NCBI GenBank assembly: GCA_913061005.1
Contig: CAJXSH010000004.1
Span: 1 to 64,000 of the forward strand
Length of the DNA stretch: 64,000 bases
Source of the DNA: an uncultured Ectothiorhodospiraceae bacterium
GTDB lineage: Bacteria; Pseudomonadota; Gammaproteobacteria; Nitrococcales; Nitrococcaceae
Reading direction: 5' to 3'
A program made the position numbers and the translations under genes. Position 1 is the first letter of the stretch; every line of letters begins with the position of its first letter. Below the pieces are notes generated by a model. It was given only the letters and a program-made list of their open reading frames with translations, had not been told where the DNA came from and did not search any database. Shown here piece by piece: positions 1 to 9,507 of this stretch.

Positions 1-132
1 GGCAAGCGGTTAGTCGCGCGCAATCCGCATGTCCATGGCGACGAGTTAAGTCGCATGGTCATCGATGCCGAGGATTTTCTCCCCTATCTTGAGCGTTCAA
101 TGCGACAGAGGCGCAAACGCTGGACGGGTTGA
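1..132 (+). CDS. C-terminal fragment of an unidentified protein
   Basis: Frame 1 is open from the first base to a TGA at 130-132 and gives the last 43 residues of a protein whose start lies outside the window. The fragment is basic at its end (RQRRKRWTG) and shows no motif I can name. In several related lineages a glutamate-cysteine ligase gene precedes gshB, so gshA is possible by context, but the residues themselves do not show it. The 130 bases between its stop and gshB hold no other convincing gene. Confidence 0.5.
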   Translation, partial: GKRLVARNPHVHGDELSRMVIDAEDFLPYLERSMRQRRKRWTG

Positions 133-262
133 CGATGGAGGGGCTTGACGACTTTCGCGCCTTCGCCCGCGCCGTTGCCCGCCACGGAGATGGTCATTGA
201 CGCCAGGGCCGGGCTAGCTTCGATACACTCTCGCCATCGCCAATCGATACAAGGAGTCACCC

Positions 263-1219
263 ATGCCCTATCGCCTCGGGGTTGTCATGGACCCGATCGA
301 GGGAATCACCCCGTACAAGGACACCACGCTTGCGATGCTGCTCGAGGCGCAGCGCCGGGGCTGGGAAATCCGCTATCTGACCCTCGCTGATCTGTCGCTG
401 CGCGATGGCGTGGCCTATGGCGACGGGGCATTGCTCGAGGTCCGCGACGACAACCACGACTGGTACACCCTGGGCGAGCGCGACGAGGAGCCACTGACCA
501 ACCTGGACGCGGTGTTGATGCGAAAGGACCCACCGGTGGACAGCGCCTATGTCTACGCCACCCAGATCCTCGAGGTGGCCGAACGGGCCGGGCTGCTGGT
601 CGTCAATCGACCATCGGGGCTGCGCAACGTCCAGGAAAAGCTCTCGATCGCGCAGTTTCCGCAGTGCTGCACCCCCACCGTGGTCGAGATGAAGGCCGAA
701 CCGCTCAAGGCCTTTATCAACGCCCAGGAACGCGCCGTGCTCAAGCCCCTGCACGGCATGGGCGGTGAGGCCATTTTTGTGGTCCACGCCGGTGACCCCA
801 ACACCAGTGTCATCATCGAGCAGCTCTCCGAGCGTGGCACCCGTTATGTCATGGCCCAGCGCTATCTACCCGAGATCACCGAGGGAGACCGCCGGATTCT
901 GGTCATCGACGGCCGGCCGGCGCCCTTCGCCCTGGCCCGTCTGCCCGCCGCCGGCGAGAGCCGTGGCAACCTGGCCGCCGGCGGCCGCGGTCTTGCCCGT
1001 CCGCTCACCGACCGCGAACACTGGATCGTCGAGCAGGTCCAGCCGCTGCTCGCCGAGCAGGGCATCCTCTTTGCCGGGCTGGATGTCATCGGCGGCTATC
1101 TCACCGAAATCAATGTCACCAGCCCCACCTGTGTGCGCGAAATCGACGCCCAAAAGGACACCAACCTGGCCGGTGAGCTTTTCACGGTCATCGAGCATCG
1201 ACTGCTCGGGCGGCAATGA
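263..1219 (+). CDS. gshB: Glutathione synthetase
   Basis: Joins gamma-glutamylcysteine to glycine with ATP, the second step of cytoplasmic glutathione synthesis. The 318-residue length is normal for the prokaryotic family. The N-terminus (LGVVMDPIEGI, then KDTTLAMLLEAQRRG) is the family signature, followed by an ATP-grasp domain with KPLHGMGGEAIF and the C-terminal metal/ATP segment DVIGGYLTEINVTSPT. The ATG at 263 has an AAGGAG ribosome site at 251-256. Its stop overlaps the ruvX start by four bases. In Pseudomonas, tonB and yqgE lie between gshB and ruvX; both are missing here. A partial glutathione reductase gene occurs at the far end of the window. Confidence 0.96.
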   Translation: MPYRLGVVMDPIEGITPYKDTTLAMLLEAQRRGWEIRYLTLADLSLRDGVAYGDGALLEVRDDNHDWYTLGERDEEPLTNLDAVLMRKDPPVDSAYVYATQILEVAERAGLLVVNRPSGLRNVQEKLSIAQFPQCCTPTVVEMKAEPLKAFINAQERAVLKPLHGMGGEAIFVVHAGDPNTSVIIEQLSERGTRYVMAQRYLPEITEGDRRILVIDGRPAPFALARLPAAGESRGNLAAGGRGLARPLTDREHWIVEQVQPLLAEQGILFAGLDVIGGYLTEINVTSPTCVREIDAQKDTNLAGELFTVIEHRLLGRQ

Positions 1220-1629
1220 GCGCCGACGGCACCTATCTGGGCTTTGACGCCGGCGAAAAACGCCTCGGTGTCGCCGTCGGCCAGACCGTGACCGGCCAGG
1301 CCCGCGCGCTGATGGTGGTCCCCTGCCGCGCGGGTGTCCCCGACTGGGCACGGGTCGATGCCCTGGTCGACGAATGGCGTCCGGTGGGGCTGGTGGTTGG
1401 CATGCCCCGCCATGCCGATGGCAGCGCATCGGCGAGCACCCGGCTGGCCGAGCGGTTTGCCGGTGAACTCGCCCGTCGCAGCGGGCTTGGGGTCTATCGC
1501 ATCGACGAACACCTCTCCAGCCACGCCGCCGCCGAGTCGCTGCGCGAGCGCGGGGCAACCGCGGACGTGCTGGATGCCGAAGCAGCGCGTATCATCCTCG
1601 AGACCTGGTTTGGCGAGCAGTTGACGTGA
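1216..1629 (+). CDS. ruvX: RuvX/YqgF-family Holliday junction resolvase-like nuclease
   Basis: Member of the RNase H-like YqgF family, linked to Holliday junction resolution and to 16S rRNA 5'-end maturation. The 137 residues carry the expected acidic residues: FDAGEKRLGVAVG near the N-terminus, VGMPRHADGS in the middle, IDEHLSS, and VLDAEAARIILETW at the end. It overlaps gshB (ATGA) and pyrR (GTGA), so it is probably translated in coupling with both. The usual upstream partner yqgE is absent. Confidence 0.93.
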   Translation: MSADGTYLGFDAGEKRLGVAVGQTVTGQARALMVVPCRAGVPDWARVDALVDEWRPVGLVVGMPRHADGSASASTRLAERFAGELARRSGLGVYRIDEHLSSHAAAESLRERGATADVLDAEAARIILETWFGEQLT

Positions 1630-2138
1630 CCGATCATTTGCCCGAAATCGACCCCCTGCTGGAGACCCTGACCCAGCGTGTCGATGCCCTTATCGAATCC
1701 GAGGGGCGCGCCCGCTGTTCGCTGGTGGGCATCCATCAGGGCGGGTTCTGGCTTGCCGGGGCATTGCAAAAGCGGCTGGGGCTCGATGGCGAGCCCGGCG
1801 CCCTGGATATCGCCTTCTACCGCGATGACCTGGACCGCGCCGGCCTGCAGAGCGAAGTCCGACCCACCCGTCTGCCCCTTGATATCGACGACCGGGTGAT
1901 CATCCTGGTGGACGATATCCTCTATACCGGTCGTACCATTCGCGCGGCGATGAACGAGTTGTTCGACTATGGCCGTCCGGCCGCCATCCGACTGGCGGTG
2001 CTGCTCGAGCGCCCGGGCCGGGACCTGCCCATCGCCGCCGATATCAGCGCCGATCGCATCGAGCTTGCACCGCGCCAGCGGGTCAAGCTCCGGGGGCCGG
2101 ATCCGCTCCATCTGGTCATCGAGGAGGCCCGGGCATGA
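1626..2138 (+). CDS. pyrR: PyrR: bifunctional pyrimidine regulator / uracil phosphoribosyltransferase
   Basis: A 170-residue type I phosphoribosyltransferase fold. The PRPP-binding motif [16 protein letters not shown] lies near residues 94-109. In Bacillus PyrR attenuates transcription by binding mRNA; in Pseudomonas-type pyrRBC' operons its role is less direct. The GTG start at 1626 overlaps the ruvX stop. Because the gene is embedded in a translationally coupled run starting at gshB, there is no room for a classical PyrR-responsive leader directly upstream of pyrR or pyrB. Any regulation would have to act elsewhere. Confidence 0.94.
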   Translation: MTDHLPEIDPLLETLTQRVDALIESEGRARCSLVGIHQGGFWLAGALQKRLGLDGEPGALDIAFYRDDLDRAGLQSEVRPTRLPLDIDDRVIILVDDILYTGRTIRAAMNELFDYGRPAAIRLAVLLERPGRDLPIAADISADRIELAPRQRVKLRGPDPLHLVIEEARA

Positions 2139-3103
2139 GCGTCCAGCTCGATGAAAACGGTCAGCTGCGCCACTTCCTCACCACCGAGGGACTCGACCCG
2201 CAGCTGCTTGCCCGCATCCTCGATACCGCCGAGTCCTTCTCGGGGGTGATCGGCAAATCGGTCAAAAAGGTCCCATTGCTGCGCGGTCGGACCGTGATCA
2301 ACCTGTTTTTCGAAAGCAGCACCCGCACCCGCACCACCTTCGAGCTGGCCGCCAAGCGGCTGTCGGCGGATGTGCTCAACGTCAGCGTGGATACCACCAC
2401 CACCAAGGGCGAGAGCCTGCTGGATATGATGCGCAACCTCCAGGCCATGCAGGCGGACATGTTCGTGGTCCGTCACAGCGAAAGCGGTGCCGCCGAATAC
2501 TTCGCCCGGCATGTCGACCCCGGCGTGGCGGTGCTGAACGCCGGCGATGGCTGGCATGCCCACCCCACCCAGGCGATGCTGGATGCGTTTACCATCCGCC
2601 GGCACAAGGGCGGGTTCGAGAACCTGCGCATCGCCATCGTCGGCGATATCCGCCACTCGCGGGTGGCGCGCTCGCAGATCCATGCCTTCAACGGCCTGGG
2701 CGCGGGCGAGTTGCGGGTGGTCGCGCCCAACACCCTGCTGCCGTCGGATATCGACAGCCTGGGTGTGCAGGTCTACAACGATCTGGGCGCCGGCCTGCGC
2801 GATGTGGACGTGGTCATTGCGCTGCGGCTGCAGCGAGAGCGTATGCAGGGCGCGTTGCTGCCCGGCGAGGCCGAGTACTTCCGGCACTACGGGCTGACCG
2901 AAAGCCGGCTTGGCAACGCCCACCCCGAGGCCATCGTCATGCACCCCGGCCCCATCAACCGCGGCGTCGAGATCGACTCGGCGCTGGCGGACGGGCCGCG
3001 CTCGGTGATCCTCGATCAGGTCACCAACGGCATCGCCGTGCGCATGGCGGTGATGACCATGGTGCTGGGCATCCAGCCGGATACGCCACGGGAGACGACA
3101 TGA
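2135..3103 (+). CDS. pyrB: Aspartate carbamoyltransferase catalytic subunit
   Basis: Condenses carbamoyl phosphate with aspartate in de novo pyrimidine synthesis. The 322-residue protein has the carbamoyl-phosphate motif [13 protein letters not shown], the [12 protein letters not shown] segment near the C-terminus, and [12 protein letters not shown]. An N-terminal extension of about ten residues precedes the fold, as in Pseudomonas class A enzymes, where catalytic PyrB assembles with an inactive dihydroorotase-like PyrC'. That fits the downstream gene, which has lost its active-site histidines. It overlaps pyrR and the next gene by ATGA. No pyrI regulatory-chain gene is nearby. Confidence 0.96.
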   Translation: MSVQLDENGQLRHFLTTEGLDPQLLARILDTAESFSGVIGKSVKKVPLLRGRTVINLFFESSTRTRTTFELAAKRLSADVLNVSVDTTTTKGESLLDMMRNLQAMQADMFVVRHSESGAAEYFARHVDPGVAVLNAGDGWHAHPTQAMLDAFTIRRHKGGFENLRIAIVGDIRHSRVARSQIHAFNGLGAGELRVVAPNTLLPSDIDSLGVQVYNDLGAGLRDVDVVIALRLQRERMQGALLPGEAEYFRHYGLTESRLGNAHPEAIVMHPGPINRGVEIDSALADGPRSVILDQVTNGIAVRMAVMTMVLGIQPDTPRETT

Positions 3104-4383
3104 GCCGCATCCTCATCCGCAATGGCCGTCTGATCGATCCGGCGGACGACCTGGATACCATCGGGGATGTGGCGATTGGTGATGGCCGCATCATCCGGCT
3201 TGGCGGCGACATCGATGACTTTACCCCCGACCGGGTGATTGACGCCGAAGGCCAGTGGGTCATCCCCGGACTTGTCGATCTGTGTGCACGGCTTCGCGAG
3301 CCCGGTGCCACCCGCAAGGCGGATATCGCCAGCGAGGCCCGTGCCGCGGCCGCCGGCGGTATCACCACGCTGGTCATGCCGCCGGACACCGACCCGGTCA
3401 TCGACACCCCCTCGGTGGTCGAGCTGATCCACCACCGCGCCGAGTCGGCCGCCGGTGCCCGGGTGGTCCCTCTGGGGGCCCTGACCCGGGGACTGGCAGG
3501 CGAGGCCTTGCCGGGCATGGCCGGGTTGGCGGCGGCTGGCTGCCCAGCGGTCTCGGACGGCGGGCAGCCGGTCACCGATGCGCTGGTGCTGCGGCGGGCA
3601 CTGGACTATGCCGCGACCTTTGCGCTGCCCGGGTTGCTGACCCCGGTCGAGCCGACGCTTGCCGGGGGCTGCCTGAACGAAGGGGCAACGGCCACCCGGC
3701 TGGGTCTGCCCGGCATTCCCGCCGCCGCCGAGACAGCGGCGCTGGGCCGGCAGCTGGCAGTGGCAGGCGCCACCGGTGCCCGGGTCCATTTTGGCCGGCT
3801 CTCGAGCGCCGAGGGGGTCCGGGCCCTGACCCATGCCCTGGGCGACAACCGCAAGCTCTCGGCCGATGTCGCCATCCATCAGCTCTTTCTCACCGATCAG
3901 GATGCGATGGACTATGACCCGCGGTTCCATCTGAACCCGCCGCTGCGCGATATCATCGACCGCGAAGCCCTGCGCCAGGCCTTTGCCGACGGCGTGCTCC
4001 GGATCATCTGCTCCGATCACCAGCCGCATGACGCCGATGCCAAAGAGGGGCCGTTTGCCAGCACGGCCCCCGGCGCCAGCGGCATCGATACCCTGCTGCC
4101 GCTGCTGCTGCGGCTGGTCGAGGATGAGGTCCTGCCGCTGCGCAAGGCGCTTGCCGCCGCGACCATCGAACCGGCCCGTCTGCTGGGCCTCGAAGGCGGC
4201 CGCCTGGCCGAAGGGGCGGCCGCCGATATCGCCGTGGTCGACCCGGCCGATCCCTGGTTCTGTCGCCCCGACACCCTGCAAAGCCGCGGCAAGAACTCGC
4301 CCTTTCTGGGGTGGGAGTTCAGCGCCCGTGTCCGTCATACCCTGGTCGAGGGCCGCCTGGTCCATTCCATCGACCGCTCATGA
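3100..4383 (+). CDS. pyrX: Dihydroorotase-like PyrC' (probably non-catalytic PyrB partner)
   Basis: A 427-residue protein of the class I dihydroorotase/amidohydrolase fold. The canonical metal motif DxHxHxR reads D60-L-C-A-R-L-R66 here, so both metal-binding histidines are replaced (by Cys62 and Arg64). The [11 protein letters not shown] segment, HLNPPLRDI and [15 protein letters not shown] are still recognisable. Loss of the HxH pair is the hallmark of the PyrC' proteins that stabilise aspartate transcarbamoylase in Pseudomonas, so I infer a structural role. A separate active dihydroorotase would then be expected elsewhere in the genome. Position directly after pyrB, with ATGA overlap, supports this. 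Confidence 0.88.
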   Translation: MSRILIRNGRLIDPADDLDTIGDVAIGDGRIIRLGGDIDDFTPDRVIDAEGQWVIPGLVDLCARLREPGATRKADIASEARAAAAGGITTLVMPPDTDPVIDTPSVVELIHHRAESAAGARVVPLGALTRGLAGEALPGMAGLAAAGCPAVSDGGQPVTDALVLRRALDYAATFALPGLLTPVEPTLAGGCLNEGATATRLGLPGIPAAAETAALGRQLAVAGATGARVHFGRLSSAEGVRALTHALGDNRKLSADVAIHQLFLTDQDAMDYDPRFHLNPPLRDIIDREALRQAFADGVLRIICSDHQPHDADAKEGPFASTAPGASGIDTLLPLLLRLVEDEVLPLRKALAAATIEPARLLGLEGGRLAEGAAADIAVVDPADPWFCRPDTLQSRGKNSPFLGWEFSARVRHTLVEGRLVHSIDRS

Positions 4384-5066
4384 CGCCGGCCCGCCTGCTG
4401 GATGCGAGCGCCGTATCCGACGACTGGCGTCTGATCCGGCTGCAATGGCACGACCCGCTGCCCGGGCCCGGGCAGTGGCTGTGGATGGACATCGATGGCC
4501 GGCGGCTGTGTCTGCCCTTTCGCGATGGCGACAGCGGCGAAGGCTGGATCGCCGGCGTTATCCCCAGCGCGCTCTTGCCCGGCAATCCCGGCCCCGGCCA
4601 TGCCGTCAGCCTCTCGGCGCTGCAAGGCGAGCCGCTTTTCGCGCCCGACGGGCAGGGGCTGATCATCCTGGGCCAGGATCTGGGGATTGGCCCGGCCATG
4701 GCCCTTGCCGAGCGCTGTCCCGAGTCCACCCGACTGGTGGTGCTCGGCGGCCAGCACGGTGTGCCGGCCCGGCTGGCGCCTTCCCGGTTCTACATCCCGG
4801 CGCTGGTCGACTGTGCCATTGCCGGGGTGGGCACCCTCGAGTCATTGGCGGTGCCATCACGCATCGCCCTCACCGATGAGCGACCGGGCGTCTACGAAGG
4901 CAGTCCCGTGGACCTGTTGGGCCGTTATCTCAGCGACCTCTCGGCCGATCAGCGCCAGGCACTCACGGTGGTCGCCATCGTCCCCTGGGGCAGCCTGCAT
5001 GGCCGGCAGGCCGGGCTGGCGGCGAGCATCGGCGCTCTGCAGCTTGTCGAGTTGCCGTCGCCGTAG
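4380..5066 (+). CDS. Ferredoxin-reductase/PyrK-like flavoprotein lacking the 2Fe-2S motif
   Basis: A 228-residue protein; the ATG at 4380 overlaps the previous stop by ATGA. The layout recalls the ferredoxin-NADP reductase/PyrK superfamily: an N-terminal barrel-like part with PGPGQWLWMDIDGRRLCLPF, then GEPLFAPDGQGLIILGQDLG and IGPAMALAERCP, like the GGGIGIAP nucleotide-binding turn. Only three scattered cysteines are present, so the cysteine cluster that holds PyrK's 2Fe-2S centre is absent. As last gene of the pyr run it may relate to electron transfer in pyrimidine synthesis, but function is unproven. Family assignment is by eye and moderate. Confidence 0.55.
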   Translation: MTPARLLDASAVSDDWRLIRLQWHDPLPGPGQWLWMDIDGRRLCLPFRDGDSGEGWIAGVIPSALLPGNPGPGHAVSLSALQGEPLFAPDGQGLIILGQDLGIGPAMALAERCPESTRLVVLGGQHGVPARLAPSRFYIPALVDCAIAGVGTLESLAVPSRIALTDERPGVYEGSPVDLLGRYLSDLSADQRQALTVVAIVPWGSLHGRQAGLAASIGALQLVELPSP

Positions 5067-5094
5067 CGGCGCCGTTTCGGATCCCCCGGGCCGC

Positions 5095-5109
5095 GGCCGC
5101 GAGGCGGCC
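5095..5109. terminator. GC-rich hairpin after the pyr operon
   Basis: GGCCGC at 5095-5100 pairs perfectly with GCGGCC at 5104-5109 around a three-base loop, inside a very GC-rich stretch just after the operon stop. There is no following T-run, so intrinsic termination is uncertain. Confidence 0.3.
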
Positions 5110-5130
5110 GGGCCGCGCCGGGGCAAGGAT

Positions 5131-5160
5131 TCGACGAGACTCTGCCGCCCGCCGTATGAT
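5131..5160 (+). promoter_or_regulatory. Candidate sigma-70 promoter for yggS-proC-yggT-metXW
   Basis: TCGACG at 5131-5136 (four of six to the -35 consensus) and TATGAT at 5155-5160 (five of six to the -10 consensus) are separated by 18 bases. Transcription would start near 5167, which favours the ATG at 5186 over the in-frame ATGs at 5156 and 5168. Confidence 0.45.
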
Positions 5161-5185
5161 TCCCGGCATGGAAGCCACCGCCAGC

Positions 5186-5878
5186 ATGGATATTGCCGAT
5201 CGCCTCGCCGCAGTGCGTGAGCGCATCGCAAAGGCCGAGCGTGACTACGGCCGGTCGCCGGGCAGCGTGCAGCTGCTGGCGGTGAGCAAGCGTCAGCCGG
5301 TGGCGGCGATCCGCGCGGCCCAGGCACAAGGCCAACAGGCGTTCGGCGAGAACTACCTCCAGGAGGCCGCCGACAAGCGTGAGGCGCTTGCCGATGCACC
5401 CATCGAGTGGCATTTCATCGGGGCGCTGCAATCCAACAAGACCCGGCCGGTGGCCGAGGGCTTCGACTGGGTGCATACCATCGACCGGCTCAAGATCGCG
5501 CGGCGGCTCTCGCAACAGCGCCCGCCGGCCATGCCACCACTGAATTGCTGTATACAGGTCAACGTCAGTGGCGAGGCGAGCAAGGCGGGGGTGGCGCCGG
5601 CGGATGCCGCCGAGCTGGCCCGCTCGGTGGCCGAACTGCCGGGCCTTGCCCTGCGCGGGCTGATGACACTGCCCGAAGCGGTCATGGATTTTGCCGCGCA
5701 ACGGGCGGCTTTCGCGCGGCTGCGGGCAATTCAGCAGGCGCTGATCGCCGAGGGCCTGGCACTGGATACCCTGTCGATGGGCATGTCCAATGATCTTGAG
5801 GCCGCGGTCGCCGAAGGCAGTACCCTGGTGCGCCTGGGGACCGCGGTATTCGGACCTCGACCGGAGAAGACAACGTGA
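5186..5878 (+). CDS. yggS: YggS/PROSC-family pyridoxal-phosphate homeostasis protein
   Basis: Binds pyridoxal 5'-phosphate and buffers its level in the cytoplasm; no enzymatic reaction is known for the family. The 230-residue form from 5186 has LLAVSKRQPVAAIRAA (PLP lysine), FGENYLQEAADK, WHFIGALQSNK and the C-terminal LSMGMSNDLEAAVAEGSTLVRLGTAVFG. In-frame starts exist at 5156 and 5168, but the likely promoter and alignment to typical starts favour 5186. In Pseudomonas this gene follows pilT; no pilT/pilU is present here. It overlaps proC at GTGA. Confidence 0.94.
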   Translation: MDIADRLAAVRERIAKAERDYGRSPGSVQLLAVSKRQPVAAIRAAQAQGQQAFGENYLQEAADKREALADAPIEWHFIGALQSNKTRPVAEGFDWVHTIDRLKIARRLSQQRPPAMPPLNCCIQVNVSGEASKAGVAPADAAELARSVAELPGLALRGLMTLPEAVMDFAAQRAAFARLRAIQQALIAEGLALDTLSMGMSNDLEAAVAEGSTLVRLGTAVFGPRPEKTT

Positions 5879-6702
5879 GCGAGAAAACCATCGCCTTTAT
5901 CGGAGGCGGCAACATGGCACGCAGCCTGATCGGCGGGCTGGTGGCCGACGGTCATCCGCCGGCGGCGCTGCGGGCCGCCGAGCCCGATGCCGAGCGGCGT
6001 GAGGCGCTGATCAGTGACTACGGCATCCAGGGCTTCGAGGACAACGCCACCGCCGCGCGGGGCGCGGATGCGGTCATCCTGGCGGTCAAGCCGGGCGAGC
6101 TGGCGGGCGTCGCCCGCCAGCTGGGCGGGCAGATCCGCGATCAGCAAAGCCTGGTGATTTCCATCGCCGCCGGGGTGCGCAGCCCGGACATTGCCGAGTG
6201 GCTGGGCGGCGATGTGCCTGTGGTCCGGGCCATGCCCAACACCCCGGCGCTCATCCAGACCGGTGCCACTGCGCTCTTTGCCAACCCTTCGGTTCGCCCC
6301 GAGCAGCGGGATCTTGCCGAGACCACCCTGCGGGCCGCCGGCATGGTGGTATGGCTGCCCGAAGAGACACAGATGGACGCGGTCACGGCGCTCTCCGGCA
6401 GCGGGCCGGCGTATTTCTTCCTGACCATGGAGGCGATGCAGGCAGCCGCCGAGCGGCTGGGCCTCGACAGCGACACGGCCCGACTGCTCACCCTCGAGAC
6501 CGCCCTGGGCGCGGCGCGAATGGCGCTCGAGGCGAGCGAAGAACCCGCCTTGTTGCGCCGGCGTGTGACATCACCCGGCGGCACCACCGCGGCGGCGCTC
6601 GCCGAGCTCGAGGGCGGTGACCTGGCCGGGCTCTACGAGCGGGCCCTGCGGGCGGCCGCGGGGCGCGCCCACGAACTGGGCGACGAACTGGGAGCACAAT
6701 AG
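5875..6702 (+). CDS. proC: Pyrroline-5-carboxylate reductase
   Basis: Reduces 1-pyrroline-5-carboxylate to proline with NAD(P)H, the last step of proline synthesis. The 275 residues begin with the Rossmann motif IAFIGGGNMARSLIGGL and contain VRAMPNTPALI and the dimer-domain signature near SGSGPAYFFL and TSPGGTTAAAL. Length and motifs are standard. The GTG start at 5875 overlaps yggS. Proline is a compatible solute in halophiles, although the gene arrangement is the ordinary gammaproteobacterial one. Confidence 0.97.
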   Translation: MSEKTIAFIGGGNMARSLIGGLVADGHPPAALRAAEPDAERREALISDYGIQGFEDNATAARGADAVILAVKPGELAGVARQLGGQIRDQQSLVISIAAGVRSPDIAEWLGGDVPVVRAMPNTPALIQTGATALFANPSVRPEQRDLAETTLRAAGMVVWLPEETQMDAVTALSGSGPAYFFLTMEAMQAAAERLGLDSDTARLLTLETALGAARMALEASEEPALLRRRVTSPGGTTAAALAELEGGDLAGLYERALRAAAGRAHELGDELGAQ

Positions 6703-6704
6703 CC

Positions 6705-7283
6705 ATGGGGCCGGGGTATCTTGCCAATCCACTGGCCTTTTTAGTGGATACACTCTTCAGCCTCTACATCATGGCGGTCATGCTGCGGTTTCTGCTGCAG
6801 TGGGCGCGGGCCGATTTCTACAACCCGCTCTCGCAGTTTCTGGTGCGCATCACCCAACCATTGTTGCACCCCTTTCGGCGGTTGATTCCCGGCTGGGGGG
6901 GCATCGATCTCTCGGCGCTGGTGTTGATGATCATCCTGCAGATGATCGCCCTGGCGCTTTTGATGATGATCGCCGGGGTCACGCCGCGGATGGATTATCT
7001 GCTGCTGCGCACACCCGCCGAGCTCATCAGCCTGCTTTTGAATGTCTATCTGGTGGCCATTGTGGTCCGGGCGGTGCTCTCGTGGATCAACCCCCATGAC
7101 TACAACCCCGCCACCACCGTGCTGCTCAGCCTCACCGAGCCGGTCATCCGGCCGTTGCGCTCGGTGATCCCGCCGCTCGGCGGGGTCGATCTCTCGCCGC
7201 TGGTGGCCATCATCCTGATCCAGGTGGCCAAGATGCTCATCCTCCCACCCCTCGATCGCATTGCCCCCGGGTTGATGATGTGA
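6705..7283 (+). CDS. yggT: YggT-family integral membrane protein
   Basis: A 192-residue inner-membrane protein made of two similar YggT repeats. Each has a hydrophobic helix followed by a segment of the type [31 protein letters not shown] (first half) and [20 protein letters not shown] (second half), then another helix. The molecular function is not firmly known; a role in osmotic shock or K+-related homeostasis has been suggested for E. coli YggT. It sits two bases after proC and overlaps metX at GTGA, the standard order. Confidence 0.93.
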   Translation: MGPGYLANPLAFLVDTLFSLYIMAVMLRFLLQWARADFYNPLSQFLVRITQPLLHPFRRLIPGWGGIDLSALVLMIILQMIALALLMMIAGVTPRMDYLLLRTPAELISLLLNVYLVAIVVRAVLSWINPHDYNPATTVLLSLTEPVIRPLRSVIPPLGGVDLSPLVAIILIQVAKMLILPPLDRIAPGLMM

Positions 7284-8437
7284 ACACGCCCCAGTCCTTG
7301 CCCAGTGATTCGGTTGGCTATGTGGAGCCGGCGTCGGTGCACTTCGATGAGGCCCTGTCGCTGGAGTCGGGCCACACCCTGTCCGGCTATACCCTGGCCT
7401 ACGAAACCTACGGCACGCTTAATGCCGATCGCAGCAACGCCGTGCTGGTCTGCCATGCCTTATCGGGCGATCACCACGCCGCCGGCTACCGCGAGGGCGA
7501 GCGCAAGCCGGGCTGGTGGGAGGCCTGCATCGGTCCGGGCAAGCCGCTTGATACCAACCGCTTTTTTGTCGTCTGCAGCAACAATATCGGTGGCTGCCAC
7601 GGCTCGACCGGCCCGACCAGCATCAACCCCACCACCGGCGAAGCCTACGGGGCCGACTTCCCGATGGTGACCGTGCGTGACTGGGTCAAGACCCAGGCCC
7701 GGCTGGCGGATCACCTGGGCATCGAGACCTGGGCGGCGGTCGCCGGCGGCAGCCTGGGGGGCATGCAGGCGCTGCAGTGGGCCATCGATCTGCCCGAGCG
7801 GCTCGCCCATGCCATCGTGATCGCCGCCGCGCCGCGGCTCTCGGCACAGAACATCGCCTTCAACGAGGTGGCCCGCCAGGCCATCCGCTCTGACCCGGCC
7901 TTTCACGAAGGCCGCTACGCCGCCGCCGGTGACCAGCCCGCCACCGGGCTGATGCTCGCGCGCATGCTCGGCCACATCACCTATCTCTCCGAGGCCGCCA
8001 TGGGGGCGAAATTCGGCCGCGAGCGACGTGGCGAGCCCAACGACTATGGCTTTCACTACGATGTGGAGTTCGAGGTCGAAAGCTACCTGCGCCACCAGGG
8101 CCAGTCGTTCGTCGACCGGTTTGACGCTAACACCTACCTGCTCATGACCAAGGCGCTCGATTATTTTGACCCGGCGGCGGCGACCGGCGGCGATCTGGCC
8201 GCGGCCCTGGCCGGTGCAAAGGCCCGCTTTATGGTGACCTCGTTTACCAGCGACTGGCGGTTCCCGCCCTCGGCCAGCCGCGAAATCGTCCGGGCCCTTC
8301 TGGATACCAACAAACCGGTGAGCTACGCCGAGATCCGCGCCGACCACGGCCACGACGCCTTTTTGATGCCGGTGCCGCGCTACCGCTCGGTCTTTACCAC
8401 GTATATGCAGCGGGTCGCCGCCGAGGTGGGGGCATGA
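7280..8437 (+). CDS. metX: Homoserine O-acyltransferase (MetX; probably O-succinyltransferase)
   Basis: Alpha/beta-hydrolase-fold enzyme that acylates homoserine in methionine synthesis. The 385 residues show the oxyanion segment [12 protein letters not shown], the nucleophile elbow [13 protein letters not shown] (Ser158), the acidic residue region [10 protein letters not shown] and catalytic His in [11 protein letters not shown]. Proteobacterial MetX encoded next to MetW is generally a succinyltransferase, so I favour succinyl-CoA as donor; acetyl-CoA cannot be excluded from sequence by eye. GTG start overlaps yggT; it overlaps metW by ATGA. Confidence 0.95.
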   Translation: MNTPQSLPSDSVGYVEPASVHFDEALSLESGHTLSGYTLAYETYGTLNADRSNAVLVCHALSGDHHAAGYREGERKPGWWEACIGPGKPLDTNRFFVVCSNNIGGCHGSTGPTSINPTTGEAYGADFPMVTVRDWVKTQARLADHLGIETWAAVAGGSLGGMQALQWAIDLPERLAHAIVIAAAPRLSAQNIAFNEVARQAIRSDPAFHEGRYAAAGDQPATGLMLARMLGHITYLSEAAMGAKFGRERRGEPNDYGFHYDVEFEVESYLRHQGQSFVDRFDANTYLLMTKALDYFDPAAATGGDLAAALAGAKARFMVTSFTSDWRFPPSASREIVRALLDTNKPVSYAEIRADHGHDAFLMPVPRYRSVFTTYMQRVAAEVGA

Positions 8438-9036
8438 GCCCGTTGCGCGAAGACCTGCAGATCGTCGCCGACTGGGTGGCACCGGGACAGCGCGTCCTCG
8501 ATCTGGGCTGTGGCGACGGCATGCTGTTGCGGCATTTGTTCGACAGCCGCCAGGCCACCGGATACGGCCTCGAGATCGACCCCGAGGGCATTACCCAGAG
8601 CATCGCCAATGGCATTAACGTCATCGAAAGCGATCTCGATCAGGGGCTTTCCGATTTCGAGGACGATGCCTTCGATCAGGTCATCCTCACCCAGACCATC
8701 CAGGCGGTGCAAAGGCCCGATGCGCTGCTCCAGGAGATGCTGCGGGTGGGTCGCACCGGCATCGTCACCTTTCCCAACTTTGCCTACTACCGACTGCGCT
8801 ACCATCTGGCGGTCCGCGGCCGGATGCCCATGAGCGACGCCCTGTCCTACGCCTGGTACGAGACACCCAATATCCATTTCTGCACCATCCGCGACTTTGA
8901 GGTGCTCTGCGACGAGCTGGGTATTCACATTCTGGAGCGGCGCGTGTTATCCCATGACCTAAAGCGGCCGGTACTCGCCCGGGTGATGCCCAACCTCTTC
9001 GGCGAGGTGGCGCTGTATCGTATCTGTCGCGCCTGA
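8434..9036 (+). CDS. metW: Methionine biosynthesis protein MetW
   Basis: A 200-residue class I methyltransferase-fold protein that forms a pair with MetX and is needed for full homoserine acylation in proteobacteria. The SAM-binding-like motif [15 protein letters not shown] is near residue 25, and the family-specific [14 protein letters not shown] and [12 protein letters not shown] segments follow. Genuine methyltransferase activity has not been shown for the family. It overlaps metX by four bases, so both products are likely co-translated. Confidence 0.95.
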   Translation: MSPLREDLQIVADWVAPGQRVLDLGCGDGMLLRHLFDSRQATGYGLEIDPEGITQSIANGINVIESDLDQGLSDFEDDAFDQVILTQTIQAVQRPDALLQEMLRVGRTGIVTFPNFAYYRLRYHLAVRGRMPMSDALSYAWYETPNIHFCTIRDFEVLCDELGIHILERRVLSHDLKRPVLARVMPNLFGEVALYRICRA

Positions 9037-9048
9037 TGGAGGCATGCC

Positions 9049-9504
9049 ATGAGATGTTTTTCGTTTTCTTCCCCGGCCCGCGCATTGACCCGGGCGGTGG
9101 CCGCGGCCGCCATGCTGCTGCCCATGATCGCCCTGGGCCAGCAGGCCGAGCGCTTTGGTGATTACGAAATCCACTACAGCGCCCTGCCCACCGGCATGCT
9201 CAACGCCCAGGTCGCCGAGAGCTACGACATTTTAAGAAGCCGCACCCGCGGGATGCTCATGATCACCATCCTGCGCAACGGCGAACCGGTCACCGGCCGG
9301 GTGGATGTCCTGGCACGGGATGTCGACGATGAACTCACCGAAATCCCGGCTCGACAGGTCAAGGACGACCAGTGGGTCTCCTATGTGGGCACCTTTCCCG
9401 TGGACGAAGGGGACTCGCTGATCTTCGAGGTGACGGTCAACCCGCACGAGGGTGGCGGGCCGTTCGAGATGGCCTTCAAACAGACCTTCTATCCCGGGAA
9501 GTAG
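9049..9504 (+). CDS. Secreted DUF4426 protein
   Basis: A 151-residue protein with a typical Sec signal peptide (about 30 residues, ending near LGQQA) and a small beta-rich domain beginning FGDYEIHYSALPTG. Proteins with this domain (DUF4426) regularly sit just downstream of metW in Pseudomonas and relatives, matching this position. Function is unknown; it is likely periplasmic. The ATG at 9049 follows a GATGGAGG sequence at a normal ribosome-site distance. Confidence 0.85.
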   Translation: MRCFSFSSPARALTRAVAAAAMLLPMIALGQQAERFGDYEIHYSALPTGMLNAQVAESYDILRSRTRGMLMITILRNGEPVTGRVDVLARDVDDELTEIPARQVKDDQWVSYVGTFPVDEGDSLIFEVTVNPHEGGGPFEMAFKQTFYPGK

Positions 9505-9507
9505 CCG

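Noticed and set aside
197-229. Promoter TTGACG...TACACT before gshB
   Set aside because: The hexamers are 21 bases apart, outside the workable range, and no better -10 lies at 17 bases.
145-390. 81-codon frame across the start of gshB
   Set aside because: Overlaps gshB in another frame, is Pro/Ala/Arg/His-rich and has no ribosome site.
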